Below are positions 22,878 through 33,302 of a stretch of DNA of 64,000 nucleotides, piece after piece (the first letter of the stretch is position 1; each line of letters starts with the position of its first letter). The translations under genes were made by a program, and so were the position numbers. The notes beneath the pieces are model-generated. The model was not told the origin of the DNA. It did no database searches and was given only the letters and a program-made list of their open reading frames with translations. The DNA comes from Udeniomyces pyricola (taxonomy: Eukaryota; Basidiomycota; Tremellomycetes; Cystofilobasidiales; Mrakiaceae): positions 1,358,721 through 1,422,720 of the forward strand of contig BCIK01000003.1 of NCBI GenBank assembly GCA_039545295.1, read 5' to 3'.

Positions 22878-25248
22878 ATGACACTACTCACAACAAGTCA
22901 GCTATCCGCGTCCATCCATCTCTATCTTTCACCCCGGCTCGGACCTCATATCTGACCAACTTTTCTCTCTGACCTTGGCATCATCTGCCCTGGCTAGCAT
23001 TACCCTCGCTTCCAAGGCTCTTCAGGCCGATCGGACCGTCGACCGTACGTCCCCCCGGATGCGATCTCCCGCTTCGTACCTTACGCTCTATTCTCGTATA
23101 CTTCGTCTCGATGGCTAGATGTCGCTTGATGAAACGAGATGTAGACTGATACAAGATCTTTCTCGACTTCTCCCGCGTTGGATAGAGGACGAAACTTGAC
23201 CTTGTCGTCAAGCCCCGGTCCGGCAAGGCGAGCCGCCGTTTCCCTCGCGTCGCCTTCCCTTTTGGCTGGCTGGCTGCCATCTAACGTATCTCTCTACATC
23301 TGTTGCTCCCTCTGCTCTCACCTCTCCCCATCATGCACGTTACGGATTGCCGTGGACGTTAGGTCATCATCCGTTCGGGTACAGGCGGGCGGTCAGCTAC
23401 GACTGGTCATGTGGCGACGGTGTTTGGAGCAACAGGATTCTTGGGCAGATACGTGGTCTCGAAGCTCGGTCCGTCCATCATTTCTCACATGCTTTCTGCT
23501 TGACATCATTGTCATTCAGTTGCTATACATGATAGGCCTCCCCTGAATCGAACAGCCCTCACCTCAACCCAATATGCTTCCTTCTTCGACTGCTCTCTTC
23601 AGCCAACTCCGGTACCCAAGTCATTTGCCCTTACCGCCGAGCCGACGACGCCCGAGAACTTCGCGTCTGCGGCGACCTTGGTCAGATCGTACCTATGGAA
23701 TGGGAGATGAGGCGACCCGATCAGATTGCGGAATGTCTCAGACACTCAGATGTGGTCTACAACTGCGTTGGTAAAGAATGGGAGACGAGGTAAGTCGTGA
23801 TTCTGATCGTTTAGTGGAAAGTGCAACTGATCGGGACTGTCCGGGCCGGATGGAGTCCTTGTTTGACTGATATCTCCATCTATGTTTGGAANCCCTCGCC
23901 TCCTTTCCCGCCTCTTTGCATTACCCCAGAAACTACTCGTTTGATGATGTCCATGGTCATGGAGCTGGCTTGATCGCCAAGCTTGCTAACGAGCACAACG
24001 TCGATCGTTTCATCCAAGTTTCACACCTCAACGCAAGTCACAATTCGAGCTCAGCTCTCTTTCGAGTATGTACCTCTTCTGTCACGCAAACCGTGTGGGA
24101 GAATGGAATTCGATCAGACATTGTTGTCACTAGCGATTTGACTCCCGGTGTTGACTCCTGTACGCGTGCCTCCGTCTCTTGGTGTCTAAAGTCGAAGGCT
24201 CTAGGGGAAGACCTTGTCCGAGAGCATTACCCAGACGCCACTATCGTTCGGCCTTCCGGTATCTACGGCGCGGAGGACCGTCTCTTGAACCGAGCTAGGC
24301 GTGAGTTATTTCACTGAGCATACGCGATCGGATGGCAGAGACTCATCGTCTAGTCAATGTTGTTCTGATCAATGGTGATTACTGTGTGCAATCCCTCTTC
24401 ATCTGGCAGACTACCCATTCCTTTGGGCTCAGAACCACGGAAAGGGCAAGATTCGTCCCGTTCACGTACGTCGCGGCAGAACACGTATCCTGCCTTGACC
24501 ATCTGACACTTGTCCCAAGCAATCCATGAGAATGCACATAAGTCGTATCACTAAACTCGTTCTGGTGTTTGTTCTTATTTCTCGGTTACACGCTGCCAGG
24601 TGATGGACGTTGCTAGCGCCCTCCAAAAGCTCATGGATATGGACAAGACGTCTCGTGGTCAGATCTACAACCTTGCTGGTCCCAAGACGTACACTAATCG
24701 GGAGCTTCTCAATCTCATGCGTCCAGCTCTGGGGGACTCTAGATTCGCTGCGACTTCGTGGCACGTTCCGAAACCTATCATGAGGTCGATGGCGGCGCTG
24801 ACGAACAAGTTCTTGTATTGGCCGACTATGACGCCGGATGATATCGATCGCAAGTACATTGACGAGCTCACGGATCGGGATGTGCTGAGGGGGAAGGGGA
24901 TGAGTGTGCAGGAGAGCTGGGAAGCGGTTGATATTATACCGACCGAGATTGAGGGCCTGCTCGCGTTGTACCTGTCGTGGCAACGAACGCCAGCACACGT
25001 CGGCGCTCCCAAGCTCGCAGGCACGATTTACACCAAGTAAGTGGCTCAACTTGGTGGTGTTTTGTTGGCGATTAAATGGTGGCAGTTTTGAGGGGGAGTG
25101 TGAAGGGGAGGATGTGCTGGCGCGTACTTGTGGTTGATTGTAAGCTGTCGAGGAGCTGAAGACTGACTGTCCTGTTCTCTCTGTGCCTTGGCGGGCTCTT
25201 CATTTCTGGATCAGAAACTCATCCAAGCCTTACAAAATCTTGGAGTAG
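22878..25248 (+). CDS. NDUFA9: NADH:ubiquinone oxidoreductase 39-40 kDa subunit (NDUFA9/NUEM)
   Basis: This accessory subunit of mitochondrial complex I is an atypical short-chain dehydrogenase that binds NADPH. Exons 22878-22896, 22998-23044, 23363-23468, 23603-23789, 23930-24065, 24192-24300, 24410-24465, 24600-25036 and 25215-25248 give 376 residues. The first two exons encode a basic, acid-free presequence ([19 protein letters not shown]). Exon 3 has [20 protein letters not shown] and the Rossmann motif [15 protein letters not shown]. Further family landmarks are [63 protein letters not shown] and [18 protein letters not shown]. The 19-nt first exon is inferred from phase and the presequence-like product, so the exact start is less sure than the rest. 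One N sits in intron 4 (23892). Confidence 0.92.
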
Positions 25249-25736
25249 AAGGTGCCGGGCGATATGGAGGTGGATGATGATGACGAGAGGATCGATGAAG
25301 CGAGCGAGTTGGTGGATAGGATGGGTTCAGTTGTATCTTGTTCCGGTTGTCAGAAAGGCCGGGTTGTTGACGTTTGTTACTTTTGTGTGTGTTCGTTCTT
25401 GTTGTTTGCGCGAGAGTGGCGTATGGAATGTAGTCGAGTAGGCATGCAGTGATGTTTATGAGCCCATTGGACTTGGCGAGGAATCCCGCGACACAATGAG
25501 CGAGGCAAGAAGAAGAAGAAAAAAAAAAAAAAAAAAAAGCTGGAGCAGTGGGAAACATGAGCGGTGATATAAATATGAGGGGCGAAAAACAAAGGCAGGA
25601 GCGATAAGGTTGCCGATTATATTATCTACGATAACTCCAAATCGGACTCGCAGAATCTCAACCAACCCTTTCCACAGTTCAACGATCCGGCACCCTACCC
25701 CTTCGCCCCCATCAACCAACTCATCCACCCCCATCC
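25249..25736. other. Intergenic region upstream of the DEAD-box gene
   Basis: It carries the NDUFA9 3' UTR, a poly-A stretch (25520-25538) and a CCA/ACC-rich leader directly before the helicase ATG. No exon is seen. Confidence 0.5.
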
Positions 25737-28700
25737 ATGTCGTCCCGTCCCCGCCCATCTGCTTCTCCTGCCTCCCAGCAACAACCCGCTAAGCGTGCCC
25801 GAGGGGCTGCTCGAGGTGGACGAGGTGGAGGAGGAGTCAGCACCCAAGCCAACGCCAACGCCACCGTCTTTCCCCCGACCCCCGCTGCGTCCTCCATCAG
25901 CACCACGCCCGCTTCCGAGAGCGCCGCCGATGATGATGTCCTCGCCCCGACGGCGACCAAGCATCTCTCAGACAAGTCCTTCAAGGATTTTCCCATCCGA
26001 GCGGATCTGCTCAAGGGAATCCCGTTTGATCGGTGCACCGAGGGTATGTTTGTCGATTTTTCTTTGTCTTCTTCGCACTCTCGGGATATTATCTCCGGCC
26101 TTGTCTCCCCTTGCTTCCTGGATACTTCAAAGTCAAGAATCAGATCCACATAGTTCATTACTAATACCATCTGTTTCGCTTGCTGTATCATAGTCCAAGC
26201 CAAGACTCTTCCTGCCATCCTTGCCGGGTAAGACCAGAGAAATATCCCTCTCTTTGCCCGTCTTTGACGGCCTCCGCTCCTCTCGAGTCTCTCTTCGCTC
26301 ATCCCGTTGTTTCTCTCTACTCGCTCCATACTAGAGGTGATGTCCTTGCCCAAGCCAAAACAGGAACGGGCAAGACGCTTGGGTTCCTCGTCCCGACGCT
26401 TCAATCGCTCGTTAGCTTGCCTCAGTTGCCCCCTGCGTCCCAAACCTCGTGCGTCATTCCACCTGCAAGCGGGTCGCTCGCTTTCTTGTCTTCTTTTCTT
26501 CTTCCGTGTTGGCTTAAGATCAACAGGTCAGCTGTCATTTTGTATCTGCTGACTCGTTATTCTTCTTTTTTTTTTCTTTGGTGACTTCTTGTGATCTCCC
26601 CCCCCCCCCTCCTTCTCTTCTTCCCTTTTATTCCTCAGCATTTTGATTCTTTCCCCAACTCGTGAACTTGCTCTCCAGATCGCCACCGCTGCTGCCCCTT
26701 TCCTTCGCTTCCTCCCCGTTCAACTCGGCATCCAGACCGCCATCGGTGGTACCTCGCTCGACAAGGATCTCAAGAACTTCAAGCAAGGCCGAGCCGACCT
26801 TTTGGTCGCTACGCCGGGCAGGCTGCTCGATCACATCGAGAACCACGGCCTCGGAGATCGATTGAGGAGCGTCAAGTGGGTTGTACTGGATGAGGCAGAT
26901 AGGCTTTTAGAACAGGGATTCAGAAAGGAGATCATCAAGTGCGTTCAGATATGGGTTGTTTGTTTTTGGTCTCGCAAAGACCCTTGTTGGCCACTCATCG
27001 AACCCTAACTCCTGGCTCTGTTTTTCCTGTATCGTTCTCGGTTGTTTCTCTCTGATCTCCAGGATCCTCTCTGCCCTTCCCAACCGGGCTCAAAACCCTC
27101 GTCAAACCCTCCTCTTCTCGGCGACGATCCCCGCCGAAGTTCACACGATTGCTAACCTCGCTCTGCTCCCGAACCACTCCTTCATCTCGACCCTTTCCGA
27201 GGAGGACCGTGCGTTTCGTTTTGATCTTCTGTCATCTTTGAGCCCCCTCGTCTCTGGTTCGCGCGTCGAAAAGTTTGACGGCGGGAAGACAAGAGAAAGA
27301 AGGCTGAAAGTGTTTTGCTTTTACCAATTCCCCGTATCGTCACGTGACTTCCTTCTCCCCTTGTCACAACCATCTATCCCTCAACCTCCTCCCCCTCCCC
27401 TCCTCCTTTTTTTTCTTGGCCCCAATTCCAGAGAACACGCACGCTCATGTCGAACAGAAATACGTCCTCGTTTCTCGGGCCGACGCGATGCCAGCCGCGC
27501 TTCGGTTGATTGAGCAAGAGAAAGCGGCGAACCCACAGGCGTACAAGATCATGTGCTTCTTGCCGACGGCGAGAGCCACAGGCTTGGCGTTCGAGGTGTT
27601 CAGAGGTATGACACCCTTTTGTTGTTGTTTTTGTTGTAATCGTCTTGGTCCATGCTCAAGACGTTGGAAGCTGATCACTCCCACCCTTTCATCGGTCTAC
27701 TTCTTTTCTCCTTCTTGTCTTGTCCTTATCTTTGCCTGACTTGGTTTGAACCTCAGACCTTGATGTTGGACCTACTTGGGAGATTCACAGCAGGAAGTCT
27801 CAGTCGTACGTTCAAGTTTGCAACTCAAAAACATCCGTCGATCGTGTTTTACACTGCGCGTACTTATCTGCTTTCCCGGTCTTATCTCTTGTTGTTGCCG
27901 TATCTAGTCAAAGGACCAAGGCGGCTGATGAGTAAGTACAATCCTCTCGATCGTGTTTGTCATTCTCTTCCTAGGATTAGTCCTTGCTCAGATACAATGC
28001 TGATCGAGTGCTTCTTTTGCTGTCCTTCTTCCTTTGTTTTCCTCCCTTCCTCTCTCTCTCATCTCTTAAACCTTTTTCCAGGTTCAAACTCGCGCGATGT
28101 GGTATCCTCTTTTCCTCAGACGTCACTGCGCGTGGAATCGACGTTCCTGGCGTGACGTCGGTCCTTCAAGTCGGTCTGCCTTCCTCGGCCGAGCAGTACG
28201 TTCATCGACTCGGTCGAACCGCTCGGGCCGGCGCGTCCGGCTTCGGTAACCTCGTCTTGACGCACGACGAGGCGTTCTTCATCCGAAAGAGGGACGTCAT
28301 GGCGTTGGGCATGAGTGAGATGGCCAAAGGACAAGATTACGCCCTCGAGAGGAAGCGGGTCAACAACATCTTGGAGAACGTTTCCAACGAGACGAAAGCT
28401 CAGGGTAAGAACCCGAAGAGATGTGATTGTGCGTGGGTAGCAGGATGATACTGATGCTTCTTGTCTCTCTCTCCCCCCCCCCCCCTTTTCTTTCCTTGCT
28501 TCTCTGCTTTCTTTATCACCACCTTCTCTCCTGCATAACATTTGCTTTGATCTCTGTCCCTCTTAATTTCTGGCCGGTTATGCAGCGTACCAAGCCTGGC
28601 TCGGTTCGTTCCCATCTCTCAGCGTTCAACTTCCCGTCCCATCCTCATTTCCATTCATCCATTCCCCTAAAGCACACCCTAACCCCCCCACCCCCCTCCC

Positions 28701-29464
28701 TTTCCCTTCCTTGCGGCTTCTCTCTCTCTCTTTTAGGGTTCTACAATTCTTCTCTGCGAGACCTTCGATGGACTCAAGATCAGCTCGTCGAGGCTGCCAA
28801 CGATTACGCCCTCGCTGCTTTGCGTTACGTCGGACCGGAGGGACCGGGTTCGACCCCTCCTCTGCTCGCGAAGACGGTTGGCAAAGTACGTTTCTTTTTT
28901 CTTCGGTTTTCTTCTTCCTTCTTTTGTTTTGTTTTGTTCTTCTTCTCTTCCTTTGCACCCCCGATCTGGCATGGGAGAATGGAAAGGGGGGGGGGAGGGG
29001 GGGGGAGGGGAGTTCAAATTTGTTTTCGGTAGAATATCCTATATGATCACAAAAGCCCGACACGTAACTGACTCTTCCTTCTCTCTCTCTCTCTCTTGTT
29101 GTTCCCTTCTTCCTTCTCTTTCTTTCCTTTTTTTTTTTGGGTTCGTTCGATTGCTTTTGTCTTCCTCCTGCAGATGGGTCTTCGGGGGGTTCGAGGGTTG
29201 AACATCGTCAAGGAGCTTCCCGGAGGTAACGGCGGTGGAGGCGGTGGAGGAGGCCGTGGAGGAGGTGGAGGAGGTCGCGGCCGAGGGGGAGGTGGTGGCG
29301 GTGGTCGAGGTGGTCGAGGAGGAGGAGGAGGTGGTGGTGGAAATGCCATTCCGGGTAGCGGAGGAAGGATGGGTGCAGAGGGAGGTGCTCCTCGAGGTGG
29401 AGGTGGAGGTGGGCGAGGCGGTGGTGGCGGTCGAGGTCGAGGTGGACGTGGAAGGGGTCAGTAG
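25737..29464 (+). CDS. DEAD-box ATP-dependent RNA helicase, Mss116/CYT-19-like, with RGG tail
   Basis: This RNA unwindase or chaperone contains all core motifs: AKTGTGKT (I), PTRELALQ (Ia), TPGRLLD (Ib), DEAD (II), SAT (III), MCFLPTARA (IV), DVTARGIDVPGV (V) and HRLGRTARAG (VI). Exons 25737-26043, 26194-26227, 26335-26448, 26639-26938, 27063-27208, 27432-27605, 27757-27805, 27908-27931, 28082-28404, 28586-28603, 28737-28885 and 29174-29464 give 642 residues. Exons 8 and 10 are only 24 and 18 nt but carry family residues (EIHSRKSQS-QRTKAADE and AYQAWLG). The N-terminus is basic and acid-free for ~60 residues, compatible with mitochondrial import, where Mss116/CYT-19 assist group I/II intron splicing; a nucleolar role is the alternative. 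The last ~80 residues are almost only Gly and Arg (RGG/RG boxes), which yeast Mss116 lacks. Confidence 0.9.
29220..29460 (+). repeat. GGN/CGA-rich low-complexity tract coding an RGG tail
   Basis: Near-continuous GGT/GGA/GGC codons interrupted by CGA/CGC. It codes the helicase's Gly-Arg tail and produces several spurious long antisense open frames. Confidence 0.85.
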
Positions 29465-30149
29465 AGGAAGAAAAGTAAGAACAACATAATGAAAAGCTAG
29501 TGAGGAACGTAAGAATACTTTTTCACCTCCTTCCTCACTTTCTTTCTTTATCATGATCAATTTTATATATAGATCGAGACGGTCGTGATTCTTTCCATCC
29601 CCCTTCCATATGTAGTGTTTACCATACCCTGTTTCGGCCTTTTCTTCTTCTGATGACCCTTGGACGACAACGACACGAAGGACACATATGTAGTTCGCAG
29701 TACTAGTATCACGCAGACGTAGATGACCCAATATCCACCCTTCCTATAGATTTCGTGTTGGCTCCCGTTTCGGTTACTAACCAAAGACAAGATAGATATG
29801 ATCGTGTAGAAACCTTGTTCTTACATCACAGCCCTACGTACCACTGGGTGGGAAGGATCAGCTGATGACTGTTTCGAAAACGACTAAACAGAGGTTGTTA
29901 TACGTTATACACTCGTATAGATCATATTTATATACGCATGGTTGCCATCTCGCCGTGATGTCAATGGAATGAGCTACTTTGATAGCCCACTACCACGCCA
30001 CTTGATCCACAAAATCCTCTCCCCCAATGCGTACTGTACATCACCAATCAAATGAGAAACCGACACTAGTACACAAATGTTAAAGAACAACGTCGAGACG
30101 ATCGGAAGCCCCCTTCCCTCCCTAACCCCCCCCCCCCTTCTTTCCCCAT
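29465..30149. other. Convergent intergenic region
   Basis: Between the 3' ends of the helicase (+) and HMCES (-) genes. It contains TATATA stretches near 29563 and 29928 and a C run at 30126-30137. No exon is seen. Confidence 0.55.
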
Positions 30150-32548
30150 TTATGCCTCTTCGACTTTTTGGAAGAACGAGGTAATCTTGTTCTTTTTCTT
30201 CGCGGGAGCTTTGACCGCGGTCGTTTTCTTTGGCGTACTAGTGCTACCGGCACCTCCTTTGGTACTGCTGTTGGTGAACGACGCGGTGGCGACAGAAGCC
30301 GACGAGAAGGGTTTCGTCGTCGTCTTCGTCGATGCGGGCGATGTCTTGGGTTTCTTGGGAGGACGACCGGGAGGATCGGTCTGGAAAAGGATAACGTGCG
30401 ACGTAACGTCATAGATCCCAGCGAAAGGAGAAGATGAAAAAGGACACAGACGAGTTAGGTCCGCGCCGAGTGACCCCCGAGACGATGATACGAGGAGAGC
30501 ATCTGCGGCCAAAAGCCGGCCTTTGGAGAGGAGTCATGCAGATCAAACGAGTATGTTTGCAGTCGAACGCACCAGGACGACGATTTCGTCATCTTCATCA
30601 GACAGGATGACAACCTCATCGTCGACGTTGTCATTGTCGGACTTTTTGATCGGCTTTGACGTTGACGGTGCATGCGGTCGTTTCTTCGCCTGGGTCGTCG
30701 AGGTCATCGAGAGCTCGGGTTTCACCGAGGCTCCTCCTTGGATCTGTTTCTTGAACATGGACTGAACAAAACAGACCGAAACCAAAGAGGTGTCAGTATG
30801 TAATATGTAGTGTCGATCCACTGACGGACATGCCTCAGCATAAAAGAAAGAAGAAAAAAAAACCCCGGACAATCTCTTGCCAGAGATCCAGTCTCAATTC
30901 ACCTCGATTCCATCGGGTCGCTCTTGGACCGGCTGGATAAAGGCAGGAGAGTCCTGTGACACTTTGCCGACCTCTTGTGGTACGCAGTAGCTGATGAGGA
31001 AATACAGAAAGCAAAGGAACGGCATGTGGTGTTTGATGTGCACGATCTATGAGTTACGTTTGATCAACGTGCGATCGCTCCTCGTTTAAATGACCATGCA
31101 CAACGCGGTATATAAAGACACCAATGCGTATAGACAAACACCAACCCCCTTCAGACTCACCACGCAAGGTCCGATTCGTCTCGACCAAACGGTTTCATCA
31201 GGTTCGCCAGTTCGGAGGTCCACCCGGAGCCGGTGGTACTGCTAGTTGCCGTCGCACGGCTAGTTTTGGAGGAAGGCGGAGGCTCGCAGTTGAGCCAGGC
31301 GAGGCAATCTTGCTCGGTTCGAAGAAGCACGGGCATCCGAGTGTGTAAGAAAGAGAGACGAGGTGAAGAAGAAGTCGTGAGGATGGTAAAGGTGTAGTGG
31401 GGTTTATCGGATCCTGAAAAAGCGAATCATAGAATCAAAACACGAAAAGAAACATAAATGATGATTCATGAGTGCAAGATGATGAAAGATGGACCGGAGG
31501 AGTAGCTGCGTGATGGATCGCACCTTCATAGATGACGCAGTCCCATAGACCAGCCATCATGAGACAGGGAAATTCACCCTGAACGTGACCGATGGACGAA
31601 GCCGAAGGGTTTCTGACAAAGTACTGTAAAGCAGGGGCAAGCGTCGGTGTGATTAAATATTGGTGCGTAGCAAACTGCACACATCATCGTTGCGAAGAAG
31701 ATATCAGCCTCACCGGTGCTTTGGCCGCTTTGCCTGTGCCGCCAGTATTCAACCATTCGTAGAAACCTTGGGCTGGGATAATGCATCGCTAACGGCCAAG
31801 TCTTTGAAGCGTCAACACTTGCACAGAGATGTAAACAACCAAGGATTAGAATTGCGTGGGCGGCCCACCTTGTTTGAGCTGAGTGATTTCCATAGACTCG
31901 ACGACTCTTCTCCGGTCAGCGATTCAGATCTAGCGTTGATGGTCTGGTGGTCCAAGGAAGTGATCAAAAATACGGCTTGCGCTTGTATCAGCCAACATTC
32001 ACAACGCATGGATCCCAAGCAATCTTTATTGCCCTTGTGTCGCACTCGAGAATTGAAAAGCGCAGAAACCGGTCAATTCCGACGACAGACACACACCGAC
32101 CTTGAGGCTCTCGGCGAACCCGGGATCGTGCTTGGTCCACGAAGGGATCAGGCCCCATTGCATAGGCTGCATGACGTGAGCTGATTCAACGCGTCGAATG
32201 ACGATGCGATTCGTACGAGGAGCACAATTGAACCTGGTGACGATGTGGGTTAGATCATGGAGAGTCAATCCCTGACGTCAGCTACTACGTCTAGATAAAA
32301 CTTGCCGACCCGGTGATCGATTTCACCTAACTCATGATGCAGGGCATACGCCCTCGCAGAGAAACACTGTTGTATACTGCTAGAATACTGAGTATCTCAA
32401 GAATGGCTCACCTTGGATGAACCCTCTCTGCTATCCTCTCCTCGGCTTCATCGTCGGCAAACCCCTCGATTTCAAGACGAGGATAATGGCGTCGCATGTG
32501 AGGGACTAGCTGGCCCGAGCCGAGCGCTTGAGCAAATCGACCGCACAT
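30150..32548 (-). CDS. HMCES: HMCES/SRAP abasic-site DNA-protein crosslinking protein
   Basis: This SOS-response-associated peptidase (SRAP) protein shields abasic sites in single-stranded DNA by a thiazolidine link to its Cys2. Exons 32548-32412, 32233-32101, 31943-31869, 31788-31714, 31623-31524, 31413-31161, 30990-30903, 30761-30573 and 30380-30150 give 426 residues. The start MCGRFAQ places the catalytic Cys directly after Met. Other signatures are RFNCAPRTN, QWGLIPSW, TINARSES, RCIIPAQGFYEW, LMMAGLWD, YTFTILTT and HTRMPVLL (active-site His). The SRAP core ends near residue 265. An acidic, Ser-rich tail follows (DDEVVILSDEDDEIVVL), then a Lys/Ser-rich stretch and KITSFFQKVEEA at the extreme end, a PCNA-interacting (PIP)-like motif with Lys in place of the first Gln. 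Confidence 0.92.
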
Positions 32549-33302
32549 GGGGAGGACGAAAGGGTGGAGCAGATCTGGAAACGGAAGGATGCGAACGAGC
32601 TGACGAGGTGGATGGGCGTGATAGGACGGTCGTGGTGTTATAGGATTGCGAGGGGGGAAGAGGGTTGGGGTCATGTGGCGGGGAGGACCGCGATCGGGTT
32701 GGCCCGTCTTATTAACACGTCCACGCGACGCACGACGCGTCGAAACATGTCCATATCCACGCCGTTCAGAACGCGGAACTGATTAACGCACAGTGCAGTA
32801 TGACCCGGTCGCAGCCTTTGATCACATTCATCCGGCCTCGTTCACACAGAGCAAAAAAAAAAAGCGCAGAAAGAAAGGGAAGAAAAGAAAGAGAAGAAAA
32901 AAAAACCCCGCAAAGCTGAGCGCGATAGAGAAAAGGCTAAAGAGGGCAGAGCGTCCGATTGATCATTGAAATGATTAAAAGTCAGTAGGAAAGAGAGTTT
33001 TTTTTTTTTAAAAAAAAAAGAAGGATGTAGGAACAAGAAACGAAGAGAAGAACTGTTACAAGAGTGTATGGGAAAAACGAACGAGATCATTCAAGAGCAG
33101 GGGATAAAAGAAAAGAAAAGGAAAGGAAGAGGGTGTAATATGACAAGGAAGGAAGTAAGTCCTGATTTAAAACCAGCAGAGTGTTCCATTTGATTCGGAA
33201 AGATAGTCCTTGACAACGGAAGGTAAATGAGGGCCCTCCTAAAAGAGACAAAACAAAGAAAAGAGGGGACGGGACGAATGACACATTGGCTACTTCAACC
33301 CT
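32549..33302. other. Intergenic region upstream of HMCES
   Basis: It holds the HMCES promoter and the YND1 3' UTR. From about 32850 to 33130 the plus strand is strongly purine-rich (A/G), with A runs at 32853-32863 and 33008-33019 and a T run at 33000-33010. There is no convincing exon. Confidence 0.5.

Noticed and set aside
29039..29731. Minus-strand Ser/Thr-rich or Pro-rich frames opposite the RGG tail
   Set aside because: Antisense of GGN/CGN codons; the sense frame is joined to the helicase by a normal intron.
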